From Paramarasmius palmivorus (taxonomy: Eukaryota; Basidiomycota; Agaricomycetes; Agaricales; Marasmiaceae), in contig JAYKXP010000009.1 in NCBI GenBank assembly GCA_037176845.1, forward strand, positions 930,001-994,000: 64,000 nt of DNA. Direction: 5' to 3'. This document shows, in pieces, positions 31,589 to 43,095 of this stretch (within the stretch, counting starts at the first letter, position 1; each line of letters begins with the position of its first letter). The position numbers were made by a program, and so were the translations under genes. The notes under the pieces were generated by a model, which had not been told where the DNA came from, did not search any database, and saw only the letters and a program-made list of their open reading frames with translations.

Positions 31589-33909
31589 TTAGTTCGCTCC
31601 GTAAAAGAAATCCCTGGGTACTTTTGGGAGCCATACATCGTGCCTAGAGTCAAATTAGCGATAAAGCCAGTCTCTCAAAGATCGAAGTGACACACCATAG
31701 CTTAAGATGAGTCACGGCCTCGTTCCTTGAGACTAGCCCGTTGAGGTGCTCGTGACAATGATTGCAGCTCCACACGCGTTCATTCAGGATACTTTGATCA
31801 CATGAAACAGCTCTCGAAACCCTGAGCGCGAATCGGTCATGGTCCGCCGCACTTGCATGTGCCGCCTGTCGATTATGTTAGTCGATAAAATCTCAGGATA
31901 TGAGTGTACATACTTACCAATGCTCGCCACGTTCCACGGAACGTGCACTGCCGGCATTCATACACAGAATTCCTTTCGTCCATGTCATCTGCCGTCGCGG
32001 ACCACGGATCCAACCCATCGCAAACAACACATGCTGCCGCTACCCACGATACATAGACGGGCTCGAAATTCTTCCTTGGAGCCTCCAACTTGTCCGGTTT
32101 CCAGCGGCTACACGAATCACTGTGAAGATGTCGTATAGCAGCATTGATCCCGTAACAGATCTTCTTACACCAGCTGCAGCGGATTTCTACCACTGCAAGA
32201 TCGGTGTCGAATAAACTGTCGAGAACGAAATCGGGAACTTCTGCTTTGTTGAGATAACGCTGAGCTTGGGGATACAATTTAGAACCAATCTGGCGCCAGT
32301 AACCAGGGTTATGGCGATAATGCCCAGAACGAAGAAGAATGGATCTAGTCTGCTTTTTCGTCCATCGTTCCATTGAGAGGCGAAGGTCGGTTTCCATGGT
32401 AGTCCTGAAGTCCTCTTCGGTTATGCTGGTATCCTGAGACACTTTGAGGTGATGCACAGGGTCCAGAAAACCAATGACATGGATACTGGGGAACGTGCGC
32501 CATGTCGAGCCTGGTACGGAACGCTTGAAGTTATGAAACGCCCGGGTGATCATCTCATTTCGAGCATTTAACAGGTCTTTCTGTCCTCGGAGTTTTCGAC
32601 GATTGACAGTGTCTATCACTTGATTCTTGATCAGGTCCCATGCTAAGTTGAGAGGAGGTAAAGTTAGATATTAGAAGAATATGGAACTCTGATTACTCAC
32701 AGCGATCGGTTAGTGATGCTGGACGATTTACGCAAGGCAGCTGAGAAATCTCCCAACAATCGACGTCAGCTTGCGTGTATCCCGCATCAACAAGTCGGTG
32801 TTTGACGCTGCAGGATAACAGGGTGAGATCCTGAAAGCATCTCTGAGAAGGCTGGCCTACCTCGACAGTCGTTCGTCCCTTAGTGCCTTATTGGCATCCG
32901 AACGTCTCGCTTCTTCCCTTAGCCACCAATTCCTGATTTCTTTTGAAACCTTTGTAGTGTGAGCTGAAATCACCGGTGACAAGACGATCATAGACCCTTA
33001 CCTCTTTTACCCGCAGAAGAAACTGCCTCCTGGTCGCAAGGAAGTCCCTTTTTGCATCTACATGATTCAATGCTCGAAAGGTGGCTATTATCGTGTCGAG
33101 TTCCTGCTTAGGATAGAAATCACAAAATTCGTATTCAGCTGTGGCACCTGCCCAATAGAGTCAACTGCGGTCTCATCGGTAGCTCAAGAAATGTACCTGA
33201 CAATCGAGGAACGACCTCCAACACGGAGGTTTCCACGCCCGGATACCATGCTGTAATATCCTCGCACTTGATACCACTAGTTCAAAAAGTTAGCGATATG
33301 TTTGAATTTCATCCTTGGTAGACTTACGTTTCTGCGACACAGTGAAAACAAATACGCTTCTGGATTGCGAGTTCTCGCTTTCCACAGCCAAGTATGCCGC
33401 AGACCTAGATAGAGGAAAGGTGTGAATACAGCTTGGTCACGAGGAAATATTGCTCACCTCGCATTTTTTCTCTTCATCAAACAGGAGTCGCGCCCACCGT
33501 TGCTCAGATATTTCTTCGATCGGAGCAGGAGCATCTTCATAGCATCTTTGCCGAGCACTTCGCCATACACCAGCTGTGTTTGGAGCCAGAAGGATCGAGC
33601 GAATCTCGGTGTTTACCTCGGTAAGCGATAATAAATCTCTCGGTGAGAGATGACTGAAGATCTATTGATTATAGTGAGGTGTTACTACTCTTGAATTTAT
33701 TAGACAAAGTGTCAGTCACTCACTTCGAAACCAACATCCACCGGAAGCTGCCGAAGTGGGAACCCCTGCATGCGTGGCGCTTTCGCCGGATTGAGTGGCT
33801 TGGACTTGGATCGAGGACGCCGATTTGTAGGCGAGGTAATGCGCGTTTCTGGGATGATGGTTAGTTAAACCTCTTCCTCAAACAATACAGACTTACTTTG
33901 TTTCGCCAT
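31589..33909 (-). CDS. F-box protein with several zinc-binding-like segments, family copy D
   Basis: Same architecture as the gene at 25887, adjacent to the BTB gene in convergent orientation. The start at 33909 gives the short exon MAKQ. Then come a basic segment (NRRPRSKSKPLNPAKAPR), the F-box (LRQLPVDVGFE, IFSHLSPRDLLSLTEVNTEI), YEDAPAPIEEISEQRWARLL, a zinc knuckle (CEVCGILGCG then QKRICFHC), SGIKCEDITAWYP, FYPKQELDTII, IDTVNRRKLRG, GSTWRTFPSIH, AEVPDFVLDSLFDTDLAVVE, CSWCKKICYGINAAIRHLH, WKPDKLEAPRKNF, WSATADDMDERNSVYECRQC and a last exon ending RDFFYGAN. No lesion was noticed. Divergence from copy C is moderate throughout, so this is not a very recent duplicate. Confidence 0.82.
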
Positions 33910-35131
33910 CAGTTGAAGAAGACACGACGCCGAGAAGGGTGAATGTGAGAATGCCAGAAGTAATGTTGAGGACTTTATATCCAACGAGACGATCCATTGG
34001 CCAGGGCTGTTGTCTCGCATGGATAGATCTCGAGTTTCCGAAGATCGTCCCATGCAACGACCATATAACGGACTAAGATATCGAATTACAACAAAGAAAT
34101 AGGTGCGACAAAGCGGTTCGGGCATTGAAATATTGAAAAGGCGTAGATATGTGATACGTGTGTAGAGTGACCACCGAAATCTATTAGTAAAGGAGAACCA
34201 AGGGAACAACAAAGGAAAGAGTACGTGGCAGAAACTGAATGGGAGCGCTGTCACTACAAAGACCAGCGAAAGACAAAAAGGATCTGACCAGTGGTCCTTG
34301 TCAAGTTCCACCCATGATATGACCTCCGGTAGGGTCCAAGCAATCCTTCAATGCATTATTTCCGTGTTATCGCCTCGACGGTATTATGATTATGGCCTGA
34401 GCGTCGTCTATCAACTTGACATGTAAAAATCAAGTGCTTTTTGCATGGGCGGATCTCCGAAATGTGGTGATACCCATGACGGAAAATATGCTTCGACCAC
34501 GAACACTTTTCCTTCCGGTAGAGAGAATGACATATGCGGGGTAAGAGATCGACAAGAAGATCAGAGTGTCGTTTGTGTCTTCTATCCAGGGCAAGGCGAT
34601 AGGTTCCGTTTGGTTCGCGTTCCAATGCCAAGTCATGTTGATGATAGTGTTAGCTAAAGATAAAGGAAAAGAAAAACAGTTCACGCACCTCGATATCTAT
34701 AGCTGGTTGGAAAGGAAGATACCCCATTGATTCTCGATTGCCTATCCGTCGAAACCATGCTTCACTCTACCACCTCGTACTCAGGCCCAGTCGGTTTGTA
34801 CCGATCAATTAATATCAGGCTAGCCCTAGAGTCTTCGCTATCGTCTGGGAGGTGTAGAACACTTAAAAAAAGGTAAGCGAAGGTTCAAAGCAACTTAATA
34901 TCAGACGGAAACGCACCAGTGGCTCCAGTCCACTTTCAAGCTGGACCTGCACAAGATTTTTTGCGGAATATTATGACCTTTAATCTCGCAAAAACAGGTG
35001 AGGTTGACAAATAGAGACTCTGAGGAGGAAAGGGAAGGGTTCATGGTGGTACAGTTGCAGACGCGTCACACGGTGTGACAGGGATCTTGCCCGACGCGTA
35101 GTAACATTGTGACACGCCGAAACATGGCATC
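33910..35131 (-). other. Coding-like minus-strand remnant, unidentified
   Basis: On the minus strand, DRYKPTGPEYEVVE (about 34810-34760) is followed by a stop and, one base out of frame, by AWFRRIGNRESMGYLPFQPA. After an intron there are MTWHWNANQTEPIALPWIED and, in another frame, LPEGKVFVVEAYFPSWVSPH to DFYMSS-stop at about 34416. The pieces look like one conserved protein with one or two frameshifts; the family is not recognised. The rest of the interval shows nothing. Confidence 0.35.
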
Positions 35132-35234
35132 GCCCGCCTAGCTCAATCGGATAGAGCGTCAGACTCTTACAATCGTAATGCAAGTGGCGAGCGAGGTGAT
35201 CTGAAGGCTGCGAGTTCGACCCTCGCGGTGGGCT
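35132..35234 (+). tRNA. tRNA-Lys (anticodon CUU) with a 29-nt intron
   Basis: Full cloverleaf: acceptor stem GCCCGCC (35132-35138) with GGTGGGC (35227-35233, one G-U pair); D stem GCTC/GAGC; anticodon stem TCAGA/TCTGA; anticodon CTT at 35166-35168; intron 35170-35198 directly after position 37, the canonical nuclear site; T stem GCGAG/CTCGC with loop TTCGACC; discriminator T at 35234. A short T run about 20 bases further on may terminate Pol III. Confidence 0.93.
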
Positions 35235-35386
35235 TCTGGATGGCAAGCGCCCCCGTTGTTTTGTTCCTCCACGGCGTGCGCACCAACTCGTGGACCACTC
35301 CAGCATGACCCCATTGACAACTTGATATTACTTCATGGAGACCTTGTAGATAACTCTATCCTATATATGATGCAGGGAATGGCTTA

Positions 35387-36977
35387 TTAGGTGTTGGCGT
35401 AAAAGTAATCAGTTGGCACATTCGCATCGCCGGATACTCCATGCCTAAAAACTTGGAATCAGGAAAGATACTAGTGAATGAGAACGAGATACACACTTGA
35501 CCAAAAGATGATCCAGTACAACTTGTCGCGAGACGCGTTCTTCAACGTGCTCGTAACACCGATTACAAGCCCATTCTTTCCTATCACTGGATAATGTGAC
35601 GCAATTCCCAGGAATCTTAATCACCTCGAGTTTTCCATCATACCTCTCCTTCACGCTGAGCACCATAGCGCGTGTATCACGAACGTCGAATATGCGATCT
35701 ATATAGTATTTGGAATAAGGGCAAGCCACGGAATGGGTATGCTTGATCTGTTAAAGGTTGTCAGACGAATACACCAACTTGAAAGCAGCTGATGAACTTA
35801 CCAGGTCTCTCCAGGAACCTCGAAAGGGGCACTTTCCGCACTCAAACGTTGATCCTTTCTGATCCATATCATCGACCGTCGCGGAAATGACATCTAATCC
35901 ATCACGAGAGACACATAATGCTGCCATGTCCGAAAACCGAATCTCAGACCGAAACTTCCCGCCACCCTTCGATTTAGGTTTGCAATAGTTCGGACCAAAA
36001 TGGCGAACCCATGCCGAAAACCCGCAAAATTCTGTCCTGCAATCGTAGCACTTGATTTCGATCACAGCCAGATCCATGTTGAAAGTGGGATCGCCAGGCG
36101 TGAAGTCGGGTAATAGTCTATTCTCCATGACAAGCGCGAGTCTCCGAAACAGATAGCGCCAGCCGTTCGGATCCCTGGACCACGAGGGATCATCGAGCAG
36201 CCCTTTCTTCTGGTTGTGCAACCAAGCCTGAACCTCTCGCTGAAACTTGGTGATATCACGAAAGAGCGTGTCGAAATCAGCTTGGGTAACTTTGTACTCT
36301 GGCATGTCCGGGGATACTTTGAGGTGAAGGATCGAAGGGAGTGTCTGAACGACGTGATGGCTAGGAAGAGTTCTCCACGTCATACCGGGGAGGCGCTCTT
36401 TGTATTTGCTGTATGCGGTCCTAATCATGGCAACGCGAGACTCCAGTAAAGGTTCTTTGTTGTACATATTGGCCTGGTTTATAGCATCGACGAGCTGATT
36501 TTGAATCGTAGCCCAGCCTGAAAGAAAACCAATCAGTTACCGAACGTATCCGAAACAAAGATCGCGCACCTCTATCTGTGAGTGGATTGCTCCTCTTCAC
36601 ACAAGCCATATCCTTCACTATGTACCAATCCCGTCGTTTGAAACCCATCTTGAGAAGTCGTTTCTGGATGCTATATCGTGCGGGCTTATGATAAGATTCT
36701 TTTGAGAGATTGCATTGAGTTACATACTCTTTTGCTCGTTGTTCCTTGACAGCGTCATTCTTCCTCAGGGATCGTCGATAGGCCATCCATAGTTCTCCGA
36801 CGTCTGTTACTGAAGCCGAAGCTGACGTGGACTCGGGTTGGGGTTCTGTCGATGGGGTAGGATCCAGCGAAACTGATCTTGTCCGTCCTATGGGCTTGGG
36901 AGAGGCCAGAGGTGTTCCTAGGGTACAGATCAGAGCCATAGTCAGAATCAGTTGGACAACTCACTTTGTCTAGTCAT
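35387..36977 (-). CDS. F-box-family relative lacking the F-box and first zinc knuckle (copy E)
   Basis: It keeps the family's tiny first exon (MTRQ, start 36977) and its phase-1 junction. Exon 2 then goes straight into a Ser/Thr/Pro-rich linker (SLDPTPSTEPQPESTSASAS) and the charged helix ELWMAYRRSLRKN. F-box, DAPAP block and first knuckle are absent. Everything downstream is present: SIQKRLLKMGF, VKRSNPLTDRG, GMTWRTLPSHH, LLPDFTPGDPTFNMDLAVIE, CYDCRTEFCGFSAWVRHFG, LDVISATVDDMDQ, FECGKCPFRGSWRDLV, WACNRCYEHVEERVSRQVVL and a final exon ending TDYFYANT. Without the F-box it could not recruit SKP1. It might bind the same targets without degrading them, or do something else; both ideas are inference. 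It looks intact. Confidence 0.8.
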
Positions 36978-39900
36978 CGAGGAAGCTCTTGGCTGTCGTA
37001 CTACAAGCTGAGGGTGAGTAGGGGTGATGATTCGTACTGTATCTGCAGGAAGTGGTTTATTTATAGGAGGTGCTAGCCCAGAGGTTTGAAAATGGAATAC
37101 CTTTGTCGTGACGCTGAAGTGAGGACAAAGGCTGAGAGTCAAAGAAAGAGAAAGGTAAAGGGGAACGTGACCCGCGGGGGATGTACAAGTCAATGTATCA
37201 TTGATACGATGTCATCGGGAATTCTTTGAAAGTCAAAAAAGAAAGTGTCACAAAGAAAGGATCGCAAGTGCTAGTGAACGCTGCATGTCGCGGTCATGGT
37301 GGTCGTGACAAAGATCCGAATTCGGCAATTCGGCGTTCACGAATGGGCGGCTAATTAGCGCTTATATGACAAGAGCTGTATACACTGCTTCCTCGTACCG
37401 TTGGGGAGGTAGTCCGTGGATAGGTAAGCCCTAGAGGTAGGTGGATCAGAAGGGTGCAGAGTTGAAGAAAATACGGCACTTAGGAGAAAATTATTGAACG
37501 TTTTCACGAGAAAGCTATGAAGGCGTCAGGCACCGCTTTCGGCATTAACTCGGCCCAAGGTCAGGCACGTGGTTGTTTCGGCCTATCGGAGTCTATGGAA
37601 AGCGACCCTTTCCTTTACTGCCATCACTGGACGTCGTTGGTTCTCATTCAGAACTAAGAAAACACCGCCAGGATCAGATGGGAAACTCGAAATGAAGCTG
37701 AAGGATCATGCATCATGAGTCACTTGATAGGGCTAGGTAAGCTCAATGATCTTGTCTCTTGTCTTCTTCTAGTTCATATTTTCGAACAGACACGAAAAGG
37801 ACGATTACCGCTACTCCAGAAGCTCCTACGGGCTGGGTCAGAGTGTCTTCAGAGATCTCAACATGCTGTGAGATGTGCCTTTTTCATTTTCCCATCAGTA
37901 AACTGATTCCTCAAGTGCAGTCTTTTTCACATCTTCCGCTTCCGAATCGCTCCGCAGACATCCTACGAACACGAGAAGAATCTATATTGGCCCAACCTCG
38001 TATTGTTGGGGATTATAGAGGTGAAGCCATAGATCAGGACAACCGACACAGGGTGAGCTATCGGACCCATCCTCTGTTCCTTTTTGCTAACTTTCGCGAT
38101 TTAGAACACGGACAGTTGGCGTTAATGAAGACCAGCGAGTAGAATGTCTTGAGTCTCGTATAGACAAGAGCATTGAATACATCGTACGTGAGTCTGGATC
38201 TTTGCCTCGCTTCTTCGATAGCTGAAATAGGTCACCTTCAGGTCTCTAGGGCGAGACTGCACTACGAATTGTCGCCATAGCCGGCCTTGTGGTTACCTCT
38301 TTCACGAGACGTATCGCCACAACATGGCTCGACGATATCAAGGATTCACTGTCTCTCGCTGTGCAACCCGATGGATTCCTCCTCGGTGAACATGTACCAA
38401 AGCCCAGGGTTCACAACGAAATTATGATCTGCACACTCGCTCAGCTCACCATACACCACTCAAATCTCCTCGAGACATACGGCACACCAGTGCGATAGTG
38501 TTCTTGGTGGACCCTTGAGCCTTATCATGTACAGCGGCACTCCCTATCCTGCTCGCTAAGGAAATACCGGCTAGCATAGCAACCTTCCAGGAAACAAAAG
38601 GCTACCCACCCGAAGGTGACTGTAAGTTGTCAGCCCTTCATAGTGTCTCTCACGCTCAGCTTTGTGGACAGAAACGTGTAGTCCGACAAGGCCCATCACT
38701 ATTGCGAACACTAGTTTAGCAGCGTTCAGGGGTGTTACACCCCCAGTCTCTAGTGCTTCAACAGGCCATGAAACCCAACTCTTGGTATCTCAGGAGCAGT
38801 ACCCTATTTATGGGGATACTCCTATGGGCTCTGCTTCAAGGAAAGAGGGCGGAGATGCTCTGGCCGCTGGATCGTTCGATAGTTTCACAGTTGAATTGTG
38901 AGCAGATCATTCAAACCTCCCCAATAAGGTACGAGCCATCCTTCCTGGCCTTGGTCGAGCCTAATGCTCATGTTCATATCCAGATTCCCGCAACATCAAG
39001 CTGATAACACTGCATTAATATCTGGATGCATCGATCTACAGTCAATCTTGTACATTACCATAGGAAGGAATGTCCATTCTTTGTTTCCTTTTTGCCGTTC
39101 TACGCTTGCTCGTCACACACAGTCGCGATTCCCCATCCTCCGACACTGTGCGCCCTCTGTCCACGAAGGGAAACCATGTCTTATGGGCGCTGAGAGTTGG
39201 AAATGCTGCCTTCCCCGCGATACACTTTTAAAGTCTTCCGTCGTTGCGCGCTACATTGGCATGCATTGAGACTCAGTGGCATAGCTGCGTTATGATCATG
39301 CCTCCTGCTGGGAAAGTAAAGGTGCTCCGCACGCCCCTTTCACTTCGCCGTGTTTCGAGGAGACCGAAAGGTACGGGATTCGCTTGACTAATGTTCGCTC
39401 AAATTGAAATTGGTCGTCTCCCAGGTGACTGTAGGTACTGTACCTGCATGCTTATAGCGTCGCTACTCAATAGTCTTCGCTTCAAGATCTCCCAGGATCT
39501 CCCCTCTATGGCCTATGATTTGCAAAGACACCTCGTATCCGTCGGTTGTAACAAATGGCCTGTCATGGAGACTATAAAGCTGCCAGGTGTTCACAGCGTG
39601 AAGCTGTAATATCCTTACTAGGCAGATTCAGTGCCCTAGTACTTTCACCGTTCATGGCCGGAGGGTGCTGACGTGTCAAAAACCTCGCCCGCGTCGTGGA
39701 GTCGAGCTTAACACCCCACACAGGAGTCTTATGGACGGCAATCATGCCACCTTCTCCGTATCATTTCACGGCCGCTGGTTTGAATGCCGCGATGATCTCT
39801 CGGACCCTATTTCCATTCTCGCCAGCGCGGCCAGAGCGCGGCACCAGAGGACATCTCGGGTTTCGCGTTTCCTAACGGCGTTTCACATCGAGCTCGCAAT

Positions 39901-40168
39901 GTAACGAAGAAATCCTGTCAAGGACCGACGTTCACAGATCCAGCGGTCGTGACCAGATAAACCCGAAGGAACTTGCTGCGAGACGATCGTCTCTTACGAT
40001 CGCTGGGGACACAGGCATGTACTATTACGTTGTCTCGTCGCACATACTGTGCGAGATTTTCGTCGGTTTCGACTTGTTCTTGACCCGTTGAAATCGAAAA
40101 AAAAAGTCTACATAAAAAGTACACCAAATTGGCTTCGTTTCTTTGCTTCTGTCCACCTCTTAACCACA
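36978..40168. other. Gene-poor stretch with degenerate plus-strand coding traces
   Basis: 36978-37700 is non-coding. From about 37715 to 39904 there are plus-strand pieces that look protein-like, such as ALRIVAIAGLVVTSFTRRIA to LLETYGTP (about 38250-38495) and NSWYLRSSTLFMGILLWALL (about 38770-38840), but frames break often and I could not build a gene. It is probably a decayed gene or two of unknown identity. 39910-40168 is the promoter region of the next gene. Confidence 0.35.
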
Positions 40169-42235
40169 ATGTCGGCAGTAGCGAACTGTCTAGCTGCAAA
40201 TCCAGACATTTCAGGCATTGGTGTTCGGCTCGCTGTCTATGCGCAGACATTCCTCTCCTTCGCGCCAGCATTCCTCTTTACTGCTGATGGTGAACTCGAC
40301 ATCGAAGAAGAGAAGGTCCTCTTCGCCATTTATACGCCACTCCTTATGTCCTCGATGGCGTTGCTCGCCACTACCGTATTCCAGCAAGTAGCATCCCGAG
40401 GCTTAGGAAACCATCATGTCCTGCTGGTCTTGAAGATGATGTGGATGATGAATATCAGTGCCGTTGTCGTGTGTGTAGCGCCAACATTGGCATGGTTTCA
40501 GCGCCCCGTGTCGATGCTTCCAAAGGTATGGTTCCGTTTCGTGAGGCATGGATAATAATAACGGATCCCGCCCTGTAGACATGGTCCGATACGACAGAGC
40601 CGTCAGAGGTGCTGAAATATGTCAAGGAGAGGTATCTCTTGTTCTGGTGGCCACGAAGAACCAGGCAGTTTTTGGAGGTTCTGTTGGTGAGCCTGTGCAT
40701 CACGGGCATGTCTGTCCTTGGACTGTGGCACTGGAACGTCCTCCACATCGGTGGTCTTAACGGGGCCTTGGATCCCTCTCAATGTTTCAATCAGATACAA
40801 ACCACGTTCCTCTTCGCGAGCATGCCGATCACCAACGAGATCATTCGGAAGCTTTCACTCGTCTTTTATGCCTTCATGCTTCCTCCAGTGATTAATGTCG
40901 GACTCATGGTTATATTTATCAACGTTCTCGAGTGGAGCTTGGTAACACCGGCCAAAAAGCTCTGGCACAGCGTTCGAGACAGGCTACTCGGTGGTGTCCA
41001 TAGTCGACCTAACCTTACATCCCCAGCACTGCAACGCGATCTCGGGCCCAGCAGATACCGGAAATCCGGACGCTCTAGGACCATCACCTCCGATAACAAG
41101 AAGCTCAACTGGTATCTCACATCTCCAGCTGAACGTCAACATCGAACCTATCTCGAAGGCAGGTCCCCCTAGCCCATCTACGGTCGATAGAATGGGTAAA
41201 CGTCTGTACGACTTCCTTCTTGACTCTCACACTCCCTGGCTCGAGTTTTTTCCACTCAAACATTTCCTGGCGATATCCTTTCCGCTCCTTATAGCTCTTC
41301 AAACCGCAATCGATATTGAGATATCCATTGACTTGAATCTGCGTCTCATGGATGACCTCGAAGAGGAGCGATGGACATTTGGTCAAGTCCTTGCTCTTTT
41401 TCTAGTCATTGCACCTGCTCTCCGCGTAGCTCAGATCTTCTTCGAGCAAACACCTTTGGGGAGTTACATCCGGAGATGTTCAGATGCCAAGAAGGGTCAT
41501 CGCCCACTCGATCCATTATGGTTCATACGGGCACTTTTGACAAAGAACGAGTGGCATTCTTTGCATGGGACAATTTCCAAGAAGATTTTCTTGGCGCGGT
41601 TTGCCTGTGGTCGACTACAAGATACGCCAAACATCGTCGCCTACCAGGGTGTATTTACGCTGGAATGGCACCTTTTATTAGCTGAGAGCCAATTGGAGGT
41701 CTCCAACCTATCGTTCACCGCTCCCAATATCCATTCCAACATCACCTCCGACACCACTGCAGACGCTCCTTCCAATACGAAATCCCTCCAAGATCTCTCT
41801 TCCGAGCTGGAATCATCTAGCGAGGGATCTATTCGGGAAATGTCAAATGACTTCGAAGGCGATCCGTTAAAGCTCCTCAAGATATCGCTCATCAGCGCTC
41901 GAGATAGTGTTTCTATCGCTCAGAGTGTTCGCTTTACGGATGTCCGTGAACATAGTCGCTATCAAGACGGAGCTCTGATGTTGGCCTGTTTAATGGATAC
42001 ACTATATTCGGCATTGAGAGCTGTGGAACGATTCGAGACGGAAAGGATTTTCAAGCCTTTACGAGGAAGGCGCATGGACACGGTCGCCCAATCACAGCGA
42101 AGCTTTGGTTTTGGACCGTTGAAAAGTTGGATATTGTCCTTAGCGGCCTCAGAGCCAGGAATGGTCAGTAAAGGGGACACGGTCAATGCTAGGGGCGTGG
42201 GGGAAGCGAAAGATTCGAGCTCCGAGTCAACATGA
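40169..42235 (+). CDS. Multi-pass membrane protein, 650 aa, unknown function
   Basis: Three exons join in phase: 40169-40525, 40579-40993 and 41055-42235. The 61-nt intron between the last two (GTGTCC...GCAG) explains why two long overlapping ORFs appear. About five hydrophobic helices lie in the first half (for example AVYAQTFLSFAPAFLF, MALLATTVFQ, NISAVVVCVAPTLAWF, VLLVSLCITGMSVLGLW, PPVINVGLMVIFINVL). A hydrophilic linker follows, then FLAISFPLLIALQTAI and VLALFLVIAPALRVAQIFF, then a long Ser-rich, acidic, probably cytoplasmic tail. No transporter or receptor signature is recognised. An acidic loop (ADGELDIEEEKV) follows the first helix. Confidence 0.72.
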
Positions 42236-43095
42236 CGCAAGCTATGTTAACATTCAGAGCCTTATATTTCCGTTATATGTATCTATAGTGCCCAAAATTC
42301 ATCTATCCTGGAGCTCCCAGCTTTCAACTTATTATACCCATAATCATGTACCACTAAAGCGGTTCCACGATTTACATTTACCTATTGTTTACCTAGCTAA
42401 GTAGTACGAGAAGATCTAAGATCTAACGCCGGGCCGGGTCAAGACTCGGACGCGGAGCGTTATCTTGGCGTTATCGATTTATCTCCGAGGCCTTTTTTCT
42501 TTCGACTTCCATGGCCTTGTGATCCATTTTTCTCTGATATCTGACGCGCGATTGTCATCTCAGGAAGGTGGATAGTGAGTCCTAAACTCTCCATACTGTG
42601 TATTACTGAAAACTGGATGATCATATTGATGCAACACGGAATCCTACCTAACGAGGCAACCGGGGATCAAAGCCCCGTTGTTGTACCGATTCTTGGATCC
42701 TGTGTTTATTCCGGTTCATATAGCTATGGAACCTGCCTGTTCCAAACTTGATAGTAACCAAGTTTCCGTGTGTGAGCTTTGCGCACTGTAAACACGTAGA
42801 ACGCTGTTGGTTTTACTGTTTCCCACTGCGGCATGGCTCGTGGTGGGATCAATCAATATCTCTTCGTTTTGGCTGTCAGAAACCGGTTTTCCCTTCATTT
42901 GCGGTGACACAGCCCTACAATAGCGCTGTTCATCTACCCGTCATCTAAGAGATTCGTTTCATCCTCCCGCAATCGCTATGATTCCCCTTGATCTTTTTGT
43001 TCACAGACTAATATAAAGACGAAGAGCCATCTATCCATTTCCTTCCCTCCGGCGCTACTCATTGGCAGAATCTACCTTGACTATCTGTAGCGCTC
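42236..43095. other. Intergenic spacer
   Basis: No gene seen. A small GC hairpin (CCGGGGATCAAAGCCCCG, around 42660) is not a tRNA. The right end is the promoter region of the DUF6534-like gene. Confidence 0.45.

Noticed and set aside
40991..42235. A separate 414-codon gene starting at 40991
   Set aside because: It begins without a good ATG inside the previous exon; a 61-nt intron (40994-41054) joins both ORFs in phase into one 650-aa protein.
42650..42690. tRNA-like hairpin with CCGGGG/CCCCG
   Set aside because: No D arm, anticodon arm or box A/B. Only one stem.
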